Below are positions 25,253 to 35,463 of a stretch of DNA of 64,000 bases, one piece after another; the first letter of the stretch is position 1; every line of letters starts with the position of its first letter. Under the pieces are notes generated by a model that searched no databases, was not told the origin of the DNA, and saw nothing but the letters and a program-made list of their open reading frames with translations. Origin of the DNA: Bacteroidales bacterium. Its GTDB lineage: Bacteria; Bacteroidota; Bacteroidia; Bacteroidales; UBA10428. The DNA lies in the NCBI GenBank assembly GCA_016926235.1, contig JAFGOZ010000143.1, forward strand, positions 37,075 through 101,074, written 5' to 3'. The position numbers and the translations under genes are program-made.

Positions 25253-27388
25253 ATGCAACCATTTTACATTTTCAAACATTCTTTGTTTGTTTGCAGTTTC
25301 ATTTTAATATTAACTCAATGTAACAACCCAAAAGGAATGAGTGACATAAAAGCCCCAATAGCTGAGAAGATTAAGAAAGAACTGGTAATTCATGGCGACA
25401 CACGCATTGATTATTACTATTGGCTCAATCAGCGTGAAGACCCAAAGGTAATGGACTATCTTAACCGGGAAAACGCCTATACAGACACCATGATGAGTGA
25501 TACAAAGGCTTTGCAGGATAAACTATATAACGAGATCATTGGCCGGATAAAACAGGATGATGAGTCAGTGCCTTACAAGGACAATGGATATTTCTACTAC
25601 ACACGATACGAAAAAGGAGGTGAATACCCAATCTATTGCCGTAAAAAAGAAAGGCTGGAAGCGCCGGAAGAAATACTGCTTAATGTTAACGAGCTGGCCA
25701 AAGGATATGAATATTACCAGGTTGCAAGCATATCAATAAGTCCGGACAACCGGTATATGATATACGGGGTGGATACCTTAAGCAGAAGATTATATACCCT
25801 ATATTTTAAGGATCTTATAACGGGAAAAATACTCAAGGATGAAATACCAAACACCACAGGAAGCGCTACCTGGGCTAATGACAACACCACATTGTTTTAC
25901 ACCCAGAAGAATGAAGAAACGCTCCGCCCTCATAAAGTATTAAGGCATACGCTTGGTGTGGACATTACAAAAGATAAACTGGTATTTCAAGAAGAAGATG
26001 AAACATTTATGACCTATGTCTTTAAATCGCGGTCAAAAGCATACATTTTTATAGGGTCATTCAGCACCCTTTCATCGGAATACCAGTATTTGGATGCCAG
26101 CAACCCTCTGGGCGCTTTTCAAGTATTTCAACCCCGTGAAAAAGACCATGAATATGATGTTTACCATTATGGAGACCAGTTTTATATACGTACCAACCTG
26201 GATGCAAAAAACTTTAAACTGGTAAAAACACCGGTAAATAAAACTAGAAAAGAAAACTGGGTAGAAGTTTTACCTCACCGTGCCGATGTTTTACTGGAAG
26301 ATGTAGTTATTTTTAATCAATACATGGTTGTTAACGAGCGTATAAAAGGCCTCTCCAACCTGCGTGTGATATCCTGGGCTGATGGATCGGAACATTACCT
26401 TGATTTTGGTGAAGAGACTTACTCTGCATGGACAACCAATAACCGTGAGTTTGATACAGACTGGTTAAGATATGGATATACTTCTCTTACCACACCCAAT
26501 TCAACTTTCGATTATAACATGAAAACGAAGGAAAAAAAGCTACTTAAGCAACAGGAAGTAGTAGGTGGTTATGAAGCCTCCGATTACCAGGCTAAAAGGC
26601 TGTACACCATGAGCAGGGACGGTATAGAAATACCCATCTCCCTTGTCTATAAAAAAGGGATTGCTTTGGACGGCTCCAATCCTCTTTTCTTATATGCATA
26701 CGGATCATATGGCAGCAGTACCGATGCGTATTTCTCTTATTCCCGATTAAGTTTGCTTGACCGTGGTTTTATATATGCCATTGCACACGTAAGAGGAGGT
26801 GAAGAACTTGGGCGGCAGTGGTATGAAGATGGCAAATTGCTTAATAAGAAAAATACCTTCACAGATTTTATTGATTGCGGCGAATACCTTGTATCCCAAA
26901 AATACACCAATCCTGACAAGTTATTTGCTTATGGAGGAAGTGCCGGTGGTTTACTGATTGGAGCCGTAGTAAATATGCGGCCGGACTTATTTAAAGGCGT
27001 TATTGCCGCTGTCCCTTTTGTTGATGTGTTAACCACCATGCTTGATGAAAACATCCCTCTCACCACCGGAGAATACGACGAATGGGGCAACCCAAACATC
27101 AAAGAATACTATGATTATATTAAATCCTATTCTCCTTATGATAATGTGGAAGCCAAAGACTATCCCAATATACTTGTTACCACAGGTCTGCACGACTCAC
27201 AGGTGCAATACTGGGAGCCGGCCAAATGGGTAGCAAAATTAAGGGATATGAAAACGGATAACAATATTCTGCTACTATACACAAATATGGATGCCGGTCA
27301 CGGAGGAGCCTCCGGACGTTTTAAGGTGCATAAGGAAACGGCAATGGAGTATGCTTTCTTTTTGAAGCTATTGGGGATTTATGAATAG
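25253..27388 (+). CDS. S9A prolyl oligopeptidase / oligopeptidase B lipoprotein
   Basis: 711 residues. Signal peptide with lipobox LTQC (Cys23) places it as a lipoprotein. A seven-bladed beta-propeller (about 75-440) precedes the alpha/beta hydrolase domain with nucleophile S563 in YGGSAGGLLIG, acid in GLHDSQVQYWEPAKWVAKLR and His in MDAGHGG. The HDSxVxYxEPAKWVAKLR signature is that of oligopeptidase B, which cuts short peptides after basic residues. It would act in the cell envelope on oligopeptides. Monocistronic, with an AT-rich 248-bp upstream gap. Confidence 0.92.
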   Translation: MQPFYIFKHSLFVCSFILILTQCNNPKGMSDIKAPIAEKIKKELVIHGDTRIDYYYWLNQREDPKVMDYLNRENAYTDTMMSDTKALQDKLYNEIIGRIKQDDESVPYKDNGYFYYTRYEKGGEYPIYCRKKERLEAPEEILLNVNELAKGYEYYQVASISISPDNRYMIYGVDTLSRRLYTLYFKDLITGKILKDEIPNTTGSATWANDNTTLFYTQKNEETLRPHKVLRHTLGVDITKDKLVFQEEDETFMTYVFKSRSKAYIFIGSFSTLSSEYQYLDASNPLGAFQVFQPREKDHEYDVYHYGDQFYIRTNLDAKNFKLVKTPVNKTRKENWVEVLPHRADVLLEDVVIFNQYMVVNERIKGLSNLRVISWADGSEHYLDFGEETYSAWTTNNREFDTDWLRYGYTSLTTPNSTFDYNMKTKEKKLLKQQEVVGGYEASDYQAKRLYTMSRDGIEIPISLVYKKGIALDGSNPLFLYAYGSYGSSTDAYFSYSRLSLLDRGFIYAIAHVRGGEELGRQWYEDGKLLNKKNTFTDFIDCGEYLVSQKYTNPDKLFAYGGSAGGLLIGAVVNMRPDLFKGVIAAVPFVDVLTTMLDENIPLTTGEYDEWGNPNIKEYYDYIKSYSPYDNVEAKDYPNILVTTGLHDSQVQYWEPAKWVAKLRDMKTDNNILLLYTNMDAGHGGASGRFKVHKETAMEYAFFLKLLGIYE

Positions 27389-27554
27389 GGAATGAAGGTA
27401 TTCAATTCCTGGAGTTGTTATATAGCATGGTTTAACATCCATAGTATTAGCACTCTTATTGGGGCCGGCTAATCTGTTTACATCCAAAGTATTCTTATAA
27501 TATTTAAAAGAAGGACTGTAACATATATAGTACAATCCTCCATACTTAATTTGC

Positions 27555-28328
27555 TTATATATTTTTCCCTATATAGAACACATAGCCATAATACTCTTTA
27601 TACTTTTCGTATAATTGAGCTTCATGTCTCTGATTTGCCACAAGTTCTACGGCAGTTTTGTTGCGTGCATGGTCTCTCAGAAAGACATCCAGTATATGAA
27701 CCTGTGGAGCATAGTAATGTTCTGTCCAGCAGTTTTCAGGCAGAATAAAAGTGGCAACAGGAATATAGCCAGCTTTCTGCATTTGTGAAATTTTGTTTGA
27801 AATAGTGTCTATTTCTGAGTACTCCCCTACCCAAAAATCATGTATCTCAGCAGGTCTTTCTTCCGTAAACCATGAAATCTCAGAAACTGCAATACAACCA
27901 CCTTTTCTTAAGAACCTCTGCCATTCTTTCAGGCCCCTTTCAAACCCGATATTATAGATGGCCCCTTCCGACCATATCAGGTCTAATTCTTCATCCTGAA
28001 ATGGAAGGTCTTCCATGGATCCAACAATGCCTTTAACCCTCTCCTGAAGATTCTGTTCACTAACATTTTTATTAAATATGTCTATAAAAGTGGGGAATAA
28101 GTCAACGCCTGTTACTTTACCCTTGGCATGCTTTGCCAGAACCATTGTTTGGCCGCCTGTCCCGCAACCAATATCAGCAATTAGCGAATCATTGGTGAGA
28201 TCATCAATAAAAGTCAGCGCTTTTTTTGTGACTTCAGGGCTACCGGGTCCCTGGCGTTCCAGGTATGAATAGTATTCGCAGATAATACTATAGTCAAATT
28301 CGTGAATTGATTTATTTTCGTTACTCAT
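27555..28328 (-). CDS. Class I SAM-dependent methyltransferase
   Basis: 257 residues with the Rossmann-fold motifs in order: [15 protein letters not shown] (motif I, about 49-63), VTGVDLFP (acidic end of strand 2), [20 protein letters not shown] (motif II region) and [15 protein letters not shown] (motif III). Soluble, no signal peptide. The substrate is unknown; the C-terminal half suits a small-molecule or ubiE/arsM-like enzyme rather than an RNA enzyme. The 381-bp gap upstream (28329-28709) has no gene; it holds a hairpin ATAACCTTGG/CCAAAGGTTAT at 28459-28487 and a terminator of the next gene. Confidence 0.85.
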   Translation of the reverse strand: MSNENKSIHEFDYSIICEYYSYLERQGPGSPEVTKKALTFIDDLTNDSLIADIGCGTGGQTMVLAKHAKGKVTGVDLFPTFIDIFNKNVSEQNLQERVKGIVGSMEDLPFQDEELDLIWSEGAIYNIGFERGLKEWQRFLRKGGCIAVSEISWFTEERPAEIHDFWVGEYSEIDTISNKISQMQKAGYIPVATFILPENCWTEHYYAPQVHILDVFLRDHARNKTAVELVANQRHEAQLYEKYKEYYGYVFYIGKNI

Positions 28329-28458
28329 GATAATAAAATTATATTTTTAAAACAACAGCTAAGGATATTACAAGAACCTCAGCATGGTGCTTTCTATTTT
28401 CATTAATATATATAAAGATAATTACTCCGACAAGATCCTGCCAGAGCATAATTAAGGG

Positions 28459-28487
28459 ATAACCTTGGTCCGAACACCAAAGGTTAT
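28459..28487. repeat. Intergenic hairpin upstream of the methyltransferase gene
   Basis: ATAACCTTGG pairs with CCAAAGGTTAT (one bulged base) around the 8-base loop TCCGAACA. Function unknown; it is 131 bases upstream of the methyltransferase start and could be a leader structure. Confidence 0.3.
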
Positions 28488-28641
28488 TTACTTCACCAAC
28501 TCCTTCTTAAATTTAGACATCCAAAGTTTTTAGTGTGACAAAGATATACATTTTTTGTTTCATCAATTCAATATGTAATATTTTTCACCTTTCTCTAATA
28601 CATTTACTCCTACCTTAAAAATAAGAAAGTCCATATTAAAT

Positions 28642-28670
28642 AAAAAAACCAGACAGCTTCCTGCCTGGTC
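28642..28670 (-). terminator. Terminator of the ELW-repeat protein gene
   Basis: On the minus strand ACCAGGCAG-GAAG-CTGTCTGGT (9 bp with one G-U pair) is followed by TTTTTTT. It lies 40 bases after the stop of the gene at 28710. Confidence 0.85.
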
Positions 28671-28709
28671 AAAAAATACTTCTCTCAACTCCAAACCTCT
28701 TTATGCCTT

Positions 28710-31700
28710 TTAATTTTTCACCACACGCAAAGTTGCTGATCTGCCTTCTCCTGTAACTATCTCAATTATGTATAGACCATGAGCACCTATAATTTCAGAG
28801 GATATTTCTTCAATTCTTCTATAATTTTCTACCGTCACAACCTGTCCTACTGAATTTTTAATTGTAATAGCAACATTTTTATATACCTGGCCTAATTTAA
28901 TATTTATTGTGCCTTTTGTAGGATTGGGATACACTACCAATGAAATACCAAAATCATTTTCCATAATATCAGTCAGTATAACAGTATGGCACCCCGAAAC
29001 ATCCAAGCAACTGTTTTGGTAAACTTGTAATGCATAACTGCCGCTCTCTTCAGGCAAAAACCTTTGACCAGTAGCCCCGGATATTGCATCCAAGCCGTTA
29101 TTACAATCCAGCCATTGATAACCTGCCCCCACAGCATTTGCAACTAAAGTGTTCCCGTCTACAATTACATTGGTATCAGGATGGTTTACAGTCAGATTAA
29201 TTGTTATAACACTGTCACAACCTGCTGCATTGGGAATGGTATCGTGATAAATACCGGATATTACAATGACTTTACCACTGGGAGAAGTATAGATCTTACA
29301 GGCTGTAGGTGAAATACTGTATGAAGAGTTTTGGTTTACAGTAAGATGAATGATAATTGAGCTATCACATCCTGCGGCATTTGGTATAGTATCATAGTAT
29401 ATACCGGATGTCGTCAATATTCTACCAGCAGGTGAAGTATAGCTGTCACAGGCATCCACATACAATTCACTCTCTGTGGGAACACAATATACCCACAACT
29501 CACTACCATAGAACTCAGTTATTGCTTCAAAATATAGCTTATTATTATATACCATGAAATATTCAGGAGATCCGTACTGTGAGCCCTCATTTATATCAGC
29601 TATCATATAGGGTTCTTGTTTGTCATCATACACATAAAGCTCATGACCATAAACCGGGTGTTTTGCACTGAAATACAGCTTATTATTATATTCATACAAA
29701 TTATTTGGATTAGAGCTGTTTGAACCGGTAGTATCAATATCAATAAGAAGCAATGTATCAAGCTGGCCATTATATTCATAAAGTTCATCTCCATGAATCC
29801 CGTCATTAGCAGAAAAATACAGCTTATTATTGCAAACTTCAAGATATTCCGGTGAAGAACCTCCTCCCCCCGGATAAATTTCCATCAATCTGAAAGTATC
29901 GGGATCAGCCTCATCAAATTCAATGATTTCTTTACCGTAGCCGCTTACGGTAGCTGTAAAATAAAGTTTGTTATTATACACTATTAGGTCGGCAGGCGAT
30001 GAATTTGAACTCCCATTATTTATATCATACAGCTTTACAGTATCTTCTACCGGATCGTATGACCAGAGCTCAGTCCCGGCTACTCCGTCAATTGCTTTAA
30101 AAAACAGTTTCTTGTTATATGTAACTATACTTTCTATACTTGATGATCCTCCTGTATTTATATCAGTAATTGCATAGGAAGTATCTTCCAATTCATCATA
30201 CATCCATAATTCCTGTCCCACCACAGGATCAGTCGCAGCAAAATATAATGTATCTCCTATTACTTCCAGCTCATAAGGGTCGCTTCCCTCAAAATGAAAG
30301 ATCGTAATAGAATCTTCTATAGGATTATATCTATGTATTGCATATCCTTCAACCAAATCCTCGGCAATAAAGTAAAGTTTACCATGAAATTCAGTAAATT
30401 CATTGGGATAAGAATCTGTTGATCCCGGATAAATGTCTTTTTTCAAATAAGGAGGATTGACTCCATCGTAAATAAATAATTCATAACCACATACTTCCAG
30501 CCATGCAGTAAAAAACAATTTACCGTCGAATGTATAAAGTTGCTCAGGCGAAGCATCATCTGTACCAGTAGATATATCCTTAAGCAGCACCGGGGGGGTA
30601 ATTCCATCATACGCCCATAACTCTTTTGCTGTCTCCCCGTCATTAGCACTAAATATGATCTTCCCGCTAAAGGCATATAAACCTCCGGGAGAAGAACTTT
30701 GTATTCCGTTATCATTTATATCCCATACTAATTCAACTGTATCTTCAACCGGGTCATAAACATGAAGCTCATATCCCTCCGTCCCTGACATAGCGCTTAA
30801 ATACAGCATATTATTGAATACACAGAAATCAGATGGCATAGAGTTTATCGGGCCTGACATAATATCCTGTACAAGTTCTGCCGTATCCTGAATATCATCA
30901 TACACCCACAACTCTTTACCATATTCAGAATCTCCTGCCTGAAAATACAATTTACTGTTAAACGTAGTCATATTTTTTGGAGAAGCGCCACCCGATCCTG
31001 CATATATATTCTGTACAAGTATTGCTGTATCCTCTACTGCATCATATGACCATAATTCCTCACCATTAGAACCATCATTTGCTGAAAAATACAATTTCCC
31101 ATTATATACGCATAAATCCTTAGGTGAAGCAGATGAACTACCTGTTCTTATATTCTTAACAACAGCAGGAGTCGAAATCCCGTCAAAGACAATTAATTCA
31201 ATACCATATGTCGGATCGTACGCCGCAAAGTATAATTTATCATTATAAACAGTCAAATAATTTGGGGATGAGCTTGGTAATGCTGTCCTGATATCATAAA
31301 TAACGACTGTATCTTTAGCTGGATCATACACCCCTAATTCAGTGCCACAAGTGCCATTATCAGCCCTGAAACAAAGTTTATTATCAAATACTGTTAAATG
31401 GTCAATATTGGAACCTGTCACTCCTTCGTAAATATCATAAGCCATAAAAGGTTCGTCTACCCCATCATATGCCCATAATTCAATACCGTGAACCCCATCG
31501 TTAGCTGTAAAGTATAAAGTATCATTCATAACAACAAGCTCTTGTGGGTTTGAAGCTGCCTGGCCTGGAACGATATCCCATTCCAATGAAGGCGTATTTA
31601 CACCATTATATACCCACAATTCTGTTCCGTGAATAATATCATCCGCTGAGAAATACAATTTGCCGTTAAACTCAACAAAGCTTTGGGGATTTGAACCTGA

Positions 31701-31805
31701 ACCTGAGGCATCATCATTAAGATCATACACCATTGATACCTGTTGCGCCATAGCCATACTAATACTCACGCTTAAGCCCAGTAAAATTTTAAATTTTAGT
31801 TTCAT
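28710..31805 (-). CDS. Large ELW-repeat secreted protein with T9SS sorting domain
   Basis: 1031 residues. Signal peptide (1-20, ending AMAQ), then about 17 repeats of roughly 45 residues containing YNNKLYFSANDG-GxELW-YDG, the ELWxxDGT type predicted to form beta-propeller-like blades. Then two copies of a 40-residue Cys-containing repeat (ACDSYTSPAGRILTTSGIYY and ACKIYTSPSGKVIVISGIYH, each ending in NAAGCD-xxIxLTVN). Last comes a type A T9SS C-terminal domain (VYPNPTKGTINIKLG to LRVVKN). It should be exported and anchored or released at the cell surface. Stand-alone gene. The repeat number was counted by eye. Confidence 0.88.
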   Translation of the reverse strand: MKLKFKILLGLSVSISMAMAQQVSMVYDLNDDASGSGSNPQSFVEFNGKLYFSADDIIHGTELWVYNGVNTPSLEWDIVPGQAASNPQELVVMNDTLYFTANDGVHGIELWAYDGVDEPFMAYDIYEGVTGSNIDHLTVFDNKLCFRADNGTCGTELGVYDPAKDTVVIYDIRTALPSSSPNYLTVYNDKLYFAAYDPTYGIELIVFDGISTPAVVKNIRTGSSSASPKDLCVYNGKLYFSANDGSNGEELWSYDAVEDTAILVQNIYAGSGGASPKNMTTFNSKLYFQAGDSEYGKELWVYDDIQDTAELVQDIMSGPINSMPSDFCVFNNMLYLSAMSGTEGYELHVYDPVEDTVELVWDINDNGIQSSSPGGLYAFSGKIIFSANDGETAKELWAYDGITPPVLLKDISTGTDDASPEQLYTFDGKLFFTAWLEVCGYELFIYDGVNPPYLKKDIYPGSTDSYPNEFTEFHGKLYFIAEDLVEGYAIHRYNPIEDSITIFHFEGSDPYELEVIGDTLYFAATDPVVGQELWMYDELEDTSYAITDINTGGSSSIESIVTYNKKLFFKAIDGVAGTELWSYDPVEDTVKLYDINNGSSNSSPADLIVYNNKLYFTATVSGYGKEIIEFDEADPDTFRLMEIYPGGGGSSPEYLEVCNNKLYFSANDGIHGDELYEYNGQLDTLLLIDIDTTGSNSSNPNNLYEYNNKLYFSAKHPVYGHELYVYDDKQEPYMIADINEGSQYGSPEYFMVYNNKLYFEAITEFYGSELWVYCVPTESELYVDACDSYTSPAGRILTTSGIYYDTIPNAAGCDSSIIIHLTVNQNSSYSISPTACKIYTSPSGKVIVISGIYHDTIPNAAGCDSVITINLTVNHPDTNVIVDGNTLVANAVGAGYQWLDCNNGLDAISGATGQRFLPEESGSYALQVYQNSCLDVSGCHTVILTDIMENDFGISLVVYPNPTKGTINIKLGQVYKNVAITIKNSVGQVVTVENYRRIEEISSEIIGAHGLYIIEIVTGEGRSATLRVVKN

Positions 31806-31894
31806 ATCGTTAATTTTTTTATTAATATTCCATTTTCATTCACACTTTAAAACAATGGCAAAATGCAATGAAATATTAAATTACTATTTTTTAT

Positions 31895-32386
31895 TTAAAA
31901 ACTTCCAATATTTGTAACTTTAGGTTTCGTAATTGTCGGATGTTGCTGCGGCTTAACAATGGTCACCGGTGCTGGCCTGCCTTGTGACGGGTCTTTTTTT
32001 GCTATCCATATCTTATACACATCTCCTTTTAAAGCACTTGCACCATAACCATCTCCATTAGTAAAAGTTTTATTGACTCTCGTAATCTCAACAGGTTGCT
32101 TGTAAAATTTAATGTTTTCAAAATCCTTTTTCAGAGAATATTCCTTTTTGCCGCTTCTCAGAGCAGTACCTTCAGGATTTATCATAGAACCCCCTGCCAC
32201 TTCGAGTACATTTTCAGCACACGCATCTAATGTAGCACTGTTAAGTATCTCCACGTATTTGTCAAGCACAGCTTTCACATCAGCAGGTAAGTCACCCACA
32301 GGAATATCATTCACTGTAGATTGAGCCAAAATTTTTATGACAGAAGAGGTCATTATTACCATTAAAATAATGATTGTCTTTTTCAT
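31895..32386 (-). CDS. Small secreted protein of unknown function
   Basis: 163 residues with a signal peptide (about 1-21, ending ILAQ). The mature part starts with a helical segment (VKAVLDKYVEILNSATLDAC) and ends in a proline-rich tail (KPQQHPTITKPKVTNIGSF). No family recognised. It lies 90 bases upstream, in transcription order, of the ELW-repeat gene on the same strand and might be co-transcribed with it. Confidence 0.6.
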   Translation of the reverse strand: MKKTIIILMVIMTSSVIKILAQSTVNDIPVGDLPADVKAVLDKYVEILNSATLDACAENVLEVAGGSMINPEGTALRSGKKEYSLKKDFENIKFYKQPVEITRVNKTFTNGDGYGASALKGDVYKIWIAKKDPSQGRPAPVTIVKPQQHPTITKPKVTNIGSF

Positions 32387-32597
32387 GATATAAATTTTTT
32401 ATAAATAAAAAGTTTATCTCAATATTACCAATCACTGATTATTATTACAAATAAGGTTTGTCTAAATTCAGCAATTTAGACAAATACGTCCAGAATCAGA
32501 TTAAAAAACAGCACTTTATATTATGATTCATTTTTACTATCAAAAAAAATGGCCCACAAAAATACTGCGAGCCAATTTATTATAAAATAAAATCTTT

Positions 32598-33692
32598 CTA
32601 TGAAAGGTTTCCATTAGGTTTTGAATACGATGTCATTTCACAGCCATAGGTATTTACAAAAAAATCATCCATTTCGTCTGCTTTTAAAGCTAACTTAGTC
32701 AGATTCGTCCTTATCTGATCAGCATAGGTTGTGTAGATATCAGACAGGTGAAAACGATATGCAATGAATATCTGGTTATCTGTAACCCCTAATTTGTATG
32801 GAGCAACATTATCCTTCAATAAATATTCATATAATTCCTTGAGATTTGTTTTGGGCAGATTATTAAGAGGTGAAGTTGCATACAGGTAATTTCGGTTATA
32901 AACAAAAATCCTGATCTCTGAACTACCCTGATGAAATTTCCAGTATTCTGTTCCGGCACGCGCAAGTATAGGGTTCATCCCGAGGCTTTCAATAGCACCT
33001 TCAACAAAATTAGCCAGGTCAGAAAGAGGAATTTCCTCAAAAAATCTTTTACTTATTTCTGCCCCGCAATTATCGCAATATTCGGTTTCATTTATGATCA
33101 ATTCATCGCAGGAGGGACATTTCAATGCATACTTTTCTTCCGGATTCTGTTCTATATATTTGAATTGTGAGTCAAGCACATCGGTTGGAATTGCAAAACC
33201 CATATTGTCTGCTTCCTGAAATTTTGCAGTAGTTATACCAACCAGCTTACCATCAGCAGCTACAACAGGGCCTCCGCTATTTCCAGGATTTACTGCGGCA
33301 TCGGTTTGTATATAGCGCCTTCCCTCCATAAGCTGGTTTGGAGAAGAGACAATGCCCTCGGTAACAGAAAATGGCATACCATAAGGATAGCCCAAAACAT
33401 AAACAGGATCGCTAACCTGCACTCCTCTACCCTGATCGTAGGGAATACCGGGATAATCAACCAACCTGTAGTCTGATTTTAAGAAGGCAATATCATCTAT
33501 AGGATTAACGAATATCACATTTGCCAGATATCGATCCAGTTCCTGGTTTTCAAGGGTAACCTGCCTGTGTCCTGCTACTACATGATAATTTGTTACCCAA
33601 ATATTATCCTGCTTAAGATAAAAACATGATCCGCTACCATCAGCGGTTATAACTTTACATACGGCAGGTGCTAAATTTTGAAAATTTTCCAT
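32598..33692 (-). CDS. Cytoplasmic trypsin-like serine protease with zinc ribbon and C-terminal YbjN-like domain
   Basis: 364 residues. S1C/HtrA-type protease fold with H37 (TNYHVVAG), D67 (PIDDIAFLK) and S139 (NPGNSGGPV). There is no signal peptide and no PDZ domain. At residues 192-209 a CPSC-x10-CDNC zinc ribbon follows, then about 140 residues resembling YbjN/type III chaperone-like domains (AGTEYWKFHQGSSEIRIFVY). HtrA proteases are normally periplasmic; this one appears to act in the cytoplasm. It is 13 bases downstream of a second gene whose product also looks YbjN-like, and the pair probably forms a complex. Confident about the protease, less so about the C-terminal domain. Confidence 0.82.
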   Translation of the reverse strand: MENFQNLAPAVCKVITADGSGSCFYLKQDNIWVTNYHVVAGHRQVTLENQELDRYLANVIFVNPIDDIAFLKSDYRLVDYPGIPYDQGRGVQVSDPVYVLGYPYGMPFSVTEGIVSSPNQLMEGRRYIQTDAAVNPGNSGGPVVAADGKLVGITTAKFQEADNMGFAIPTDVLDSQFKYIEQNPEEKYALKCPSCDELIINETEYCDNCGAEISKRFFEEIPLSDLANFVEGAIESLGMNPILARAGTEYWKFHQGSSEIRIFVYNRNYLYATSPLNNLPKTNLKELYEYLLKDNVAPYKLGVTDNQIFIAYRFHLSDIYTTYADQIRTNLTKLALKADEMDDFFVNTYGCEMTSYSKPNGNLS

Positions 33693-33705
33693 TCTCTTCC
33701 CTCTT

Positions 33706-34854
33706 TTAGTTTTTTGCTTGATAAGACTTTAAATACTCATTATAGCGATTTTCGTTCATCACTATCTCAAAAGTTTCACGCAGAATACCTGCTGCTTCTT
33801 CCCATGTTTTTTGAGCTGCCTTTTCAAGGGCTCCAGCTACAAGATCTGCCAACTCATCATCGACATTATTATAGTAAAACAGACGCAAAAATTCACAATG
33901 CATTGTGTAAAAAGCTCCCATAAAACTTCTACGGCTGATCTCATCTTTGGATGTATCATATGCATATTGAAAGTTCTTGCGAACATCATTAATGTTTGAC
34001 TTATACTTAAATGGAATAAAAACATCCGCTACATATATATCATCCAGAAATTTATTCTTATCATATCCCTGCAATTTCTTTAGAAACTCTTTACCCCTGT
34101 ATATCCTGTCATTAAATGGAGCACGACTATCCAGATCGGCAATTGCATTCTCAAACTCAGACCTTACATAACCTTGAGGGGAAATATAATAATCAATTTT
34201 TGAAAATGCACTCTTCAGCACATCATAAGCATAATCAATAACACCCTTGGTTTCCATGAATGCAATGTACTCAAAACCTTCACTGATATAGGTCTGTACT
34301 TTTTCCCAAATATCCTCAAGTTCTTTATCGCTAAAACGATGAATACGAGGTTCCTGAAGCCATTCTGCCTTAAACTTAGTTATAAACTCATCGTCATAAC
34401 GATCGGCATTTATACATATTTCTCTGAGTATATCGTATAATTTATACGGCTCTGCTAACTCAAGCGGGATATTGATGGTAAACTTCAGCCTGTCCTTATC
34501 GTCTAATACTATGCTTACCAGTGTAAGAGGATAAAAGTTTAACTGAGTTACCTGACGCATAAGGGGAACTTTGCTGCTATTTGAAATATCCAGGAATGGA
34601 GCCTCAATATGTATATCGTGGCTGCTTTGCTTTATTTTAACCACAACTGAACCATGAGGTATCTCAAAATAATTCTTTTCTGCATTTCCATACTTACCAG
34701 CCAATTCAGGATTAATGTAATTCAATAAGGCATTAAGCACATTAGCATACCTGCCATTATCATATTCATCAAGCACTTTGTCCCAATAGGAAGTATTTAT
34801 TTTACTCTTTGTTGATCCTAAAGGAGAACAGTCAAACGTAGGTGTTATATTCAT
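33706..34854 (-). CDS. Partner protein of the cytoplasmic protease, possibly YbjN-like
   Basis: 382 residues, soluble. Residues about 55-150 (GSVVVKIKQSSHDIHIEAPF, then LTLVSIVLDDKDRLKFTINI) have the alternating strand pattern of YbjN/type III secretion chaperone-like domains; the rest is mainly helical and rich in charged and aromatic residues. I cannot assign a named family. It is upstream of, and 13 bases from, the trypsin-like protease gene, so the two are translated from one transcript. A substrate adaptor or inhibitor of the protease is an inference. Confidence 0.6.
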   Translation of the reverse strand: MNITPTFDCSPLGSTKSKINTSYWDKVLDEYDNGRYANVLNALLNYINPELAGKYGNAEKNYFEIPHGSVVVKIKQSSHDIHIEAPFLDISNSSKVPLMRQVTQLNFYPLTLVSIVLDDKDRLKFTINIPLELAEPYKLYDILREICINADRYDDEFITKFKAEWLQEPRIHRFSDKELEDIWEKVQTYISEGFEYIAFMETKGVIDYAYDVLKSAFSKIDYYISPQGYVRSEFENAIADLDSRAPFNDRIYRGKEFLKKLQGYDKNKFLDDIYVADVFIPFKYKSNINDVRKNFQYAYDTSKDEISRRSFMGAFYTMHCEFLRLFYYNNVDDELADLVAGALEKAAQKTWEEAAGILRETFEIVMNENRYNEYLKSYQAKN

Positions 34855-34981
34855 AAGCTATCAACAAGTTTTAACGCCAATTAATAATTAAGAACAAGAA
34901 TGTAAAGATGTATTTTTTACTTTAAAATGCACAGAAAAGAATAAGAAAATTTATATGAAAAAATAATAAACCCGGATTAAT

Positions 34982-35332
34982 CTACTCTTTCCAAAAAGGA
35001 ACATGTGGATATTCCTTGGTTTTACCATTTCTATTTTTAATTTTTTCAATTCTCAAAATATGCTCTCCCGGTTCAAGGTAAGCTATGTTTACCAGTGTAA
35101 TCACTCCTTTTTCTTCTTTATTATGGTGTATAAAGAAATAGAAATGCCGATTTACCAGTAATGAATCGTCAAGGAATACCTTGTAGAGTCCATAAACACA
35201 TTTTAATGCTCCCTCCGGATCATCCTCATCAATAGTTGGAGGAAAATTTACATTGATACTATTTTCGCCAAATTTTATACCACTTTTTATACCTCTCTTT
35301 TCTGGTATAAAATCAGGATAAAGCTGATGCAT
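34982..35332 (-). CDS. Small hypothetical protein
   Basis: 116 residues, no signal peptide. Mostly beta-strand pattern ending in YLEPGEHILRIEKIKNRNGKT, a phrase typical of the last strands of an extracytoplasmic beta-sandwich. The reading frame stays open about 27 codons upstream of the ATG without another Met, so the gene may be the surviving 3' part of a longer one. No family recognised. The next gene on the same strand lies 131 bases upstream. Confidence 0.5.
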   Translation of the reverse strand: MHQLYPDFIPEKRGIKSGIKFGENSINVNFPPTIDEDDPEGALKCVYGLYKVFLDDSLLVNRHFYFFIHHNKEEKGVITLVNIAYLEPGEHILRIEKIKNRNGKTKEYPHVPFWKE

Positions 35333-35463
35333 CAGGTCATTATCATCAACCTTATAACTAATAAATAATTGTATGTAATTATTATTAATAATATGAGATG
35401 AATAACTATCTCAGAGTAATTTTATGTACTGTATAAAATTTTCAAATTTATGAAAAACGCATA

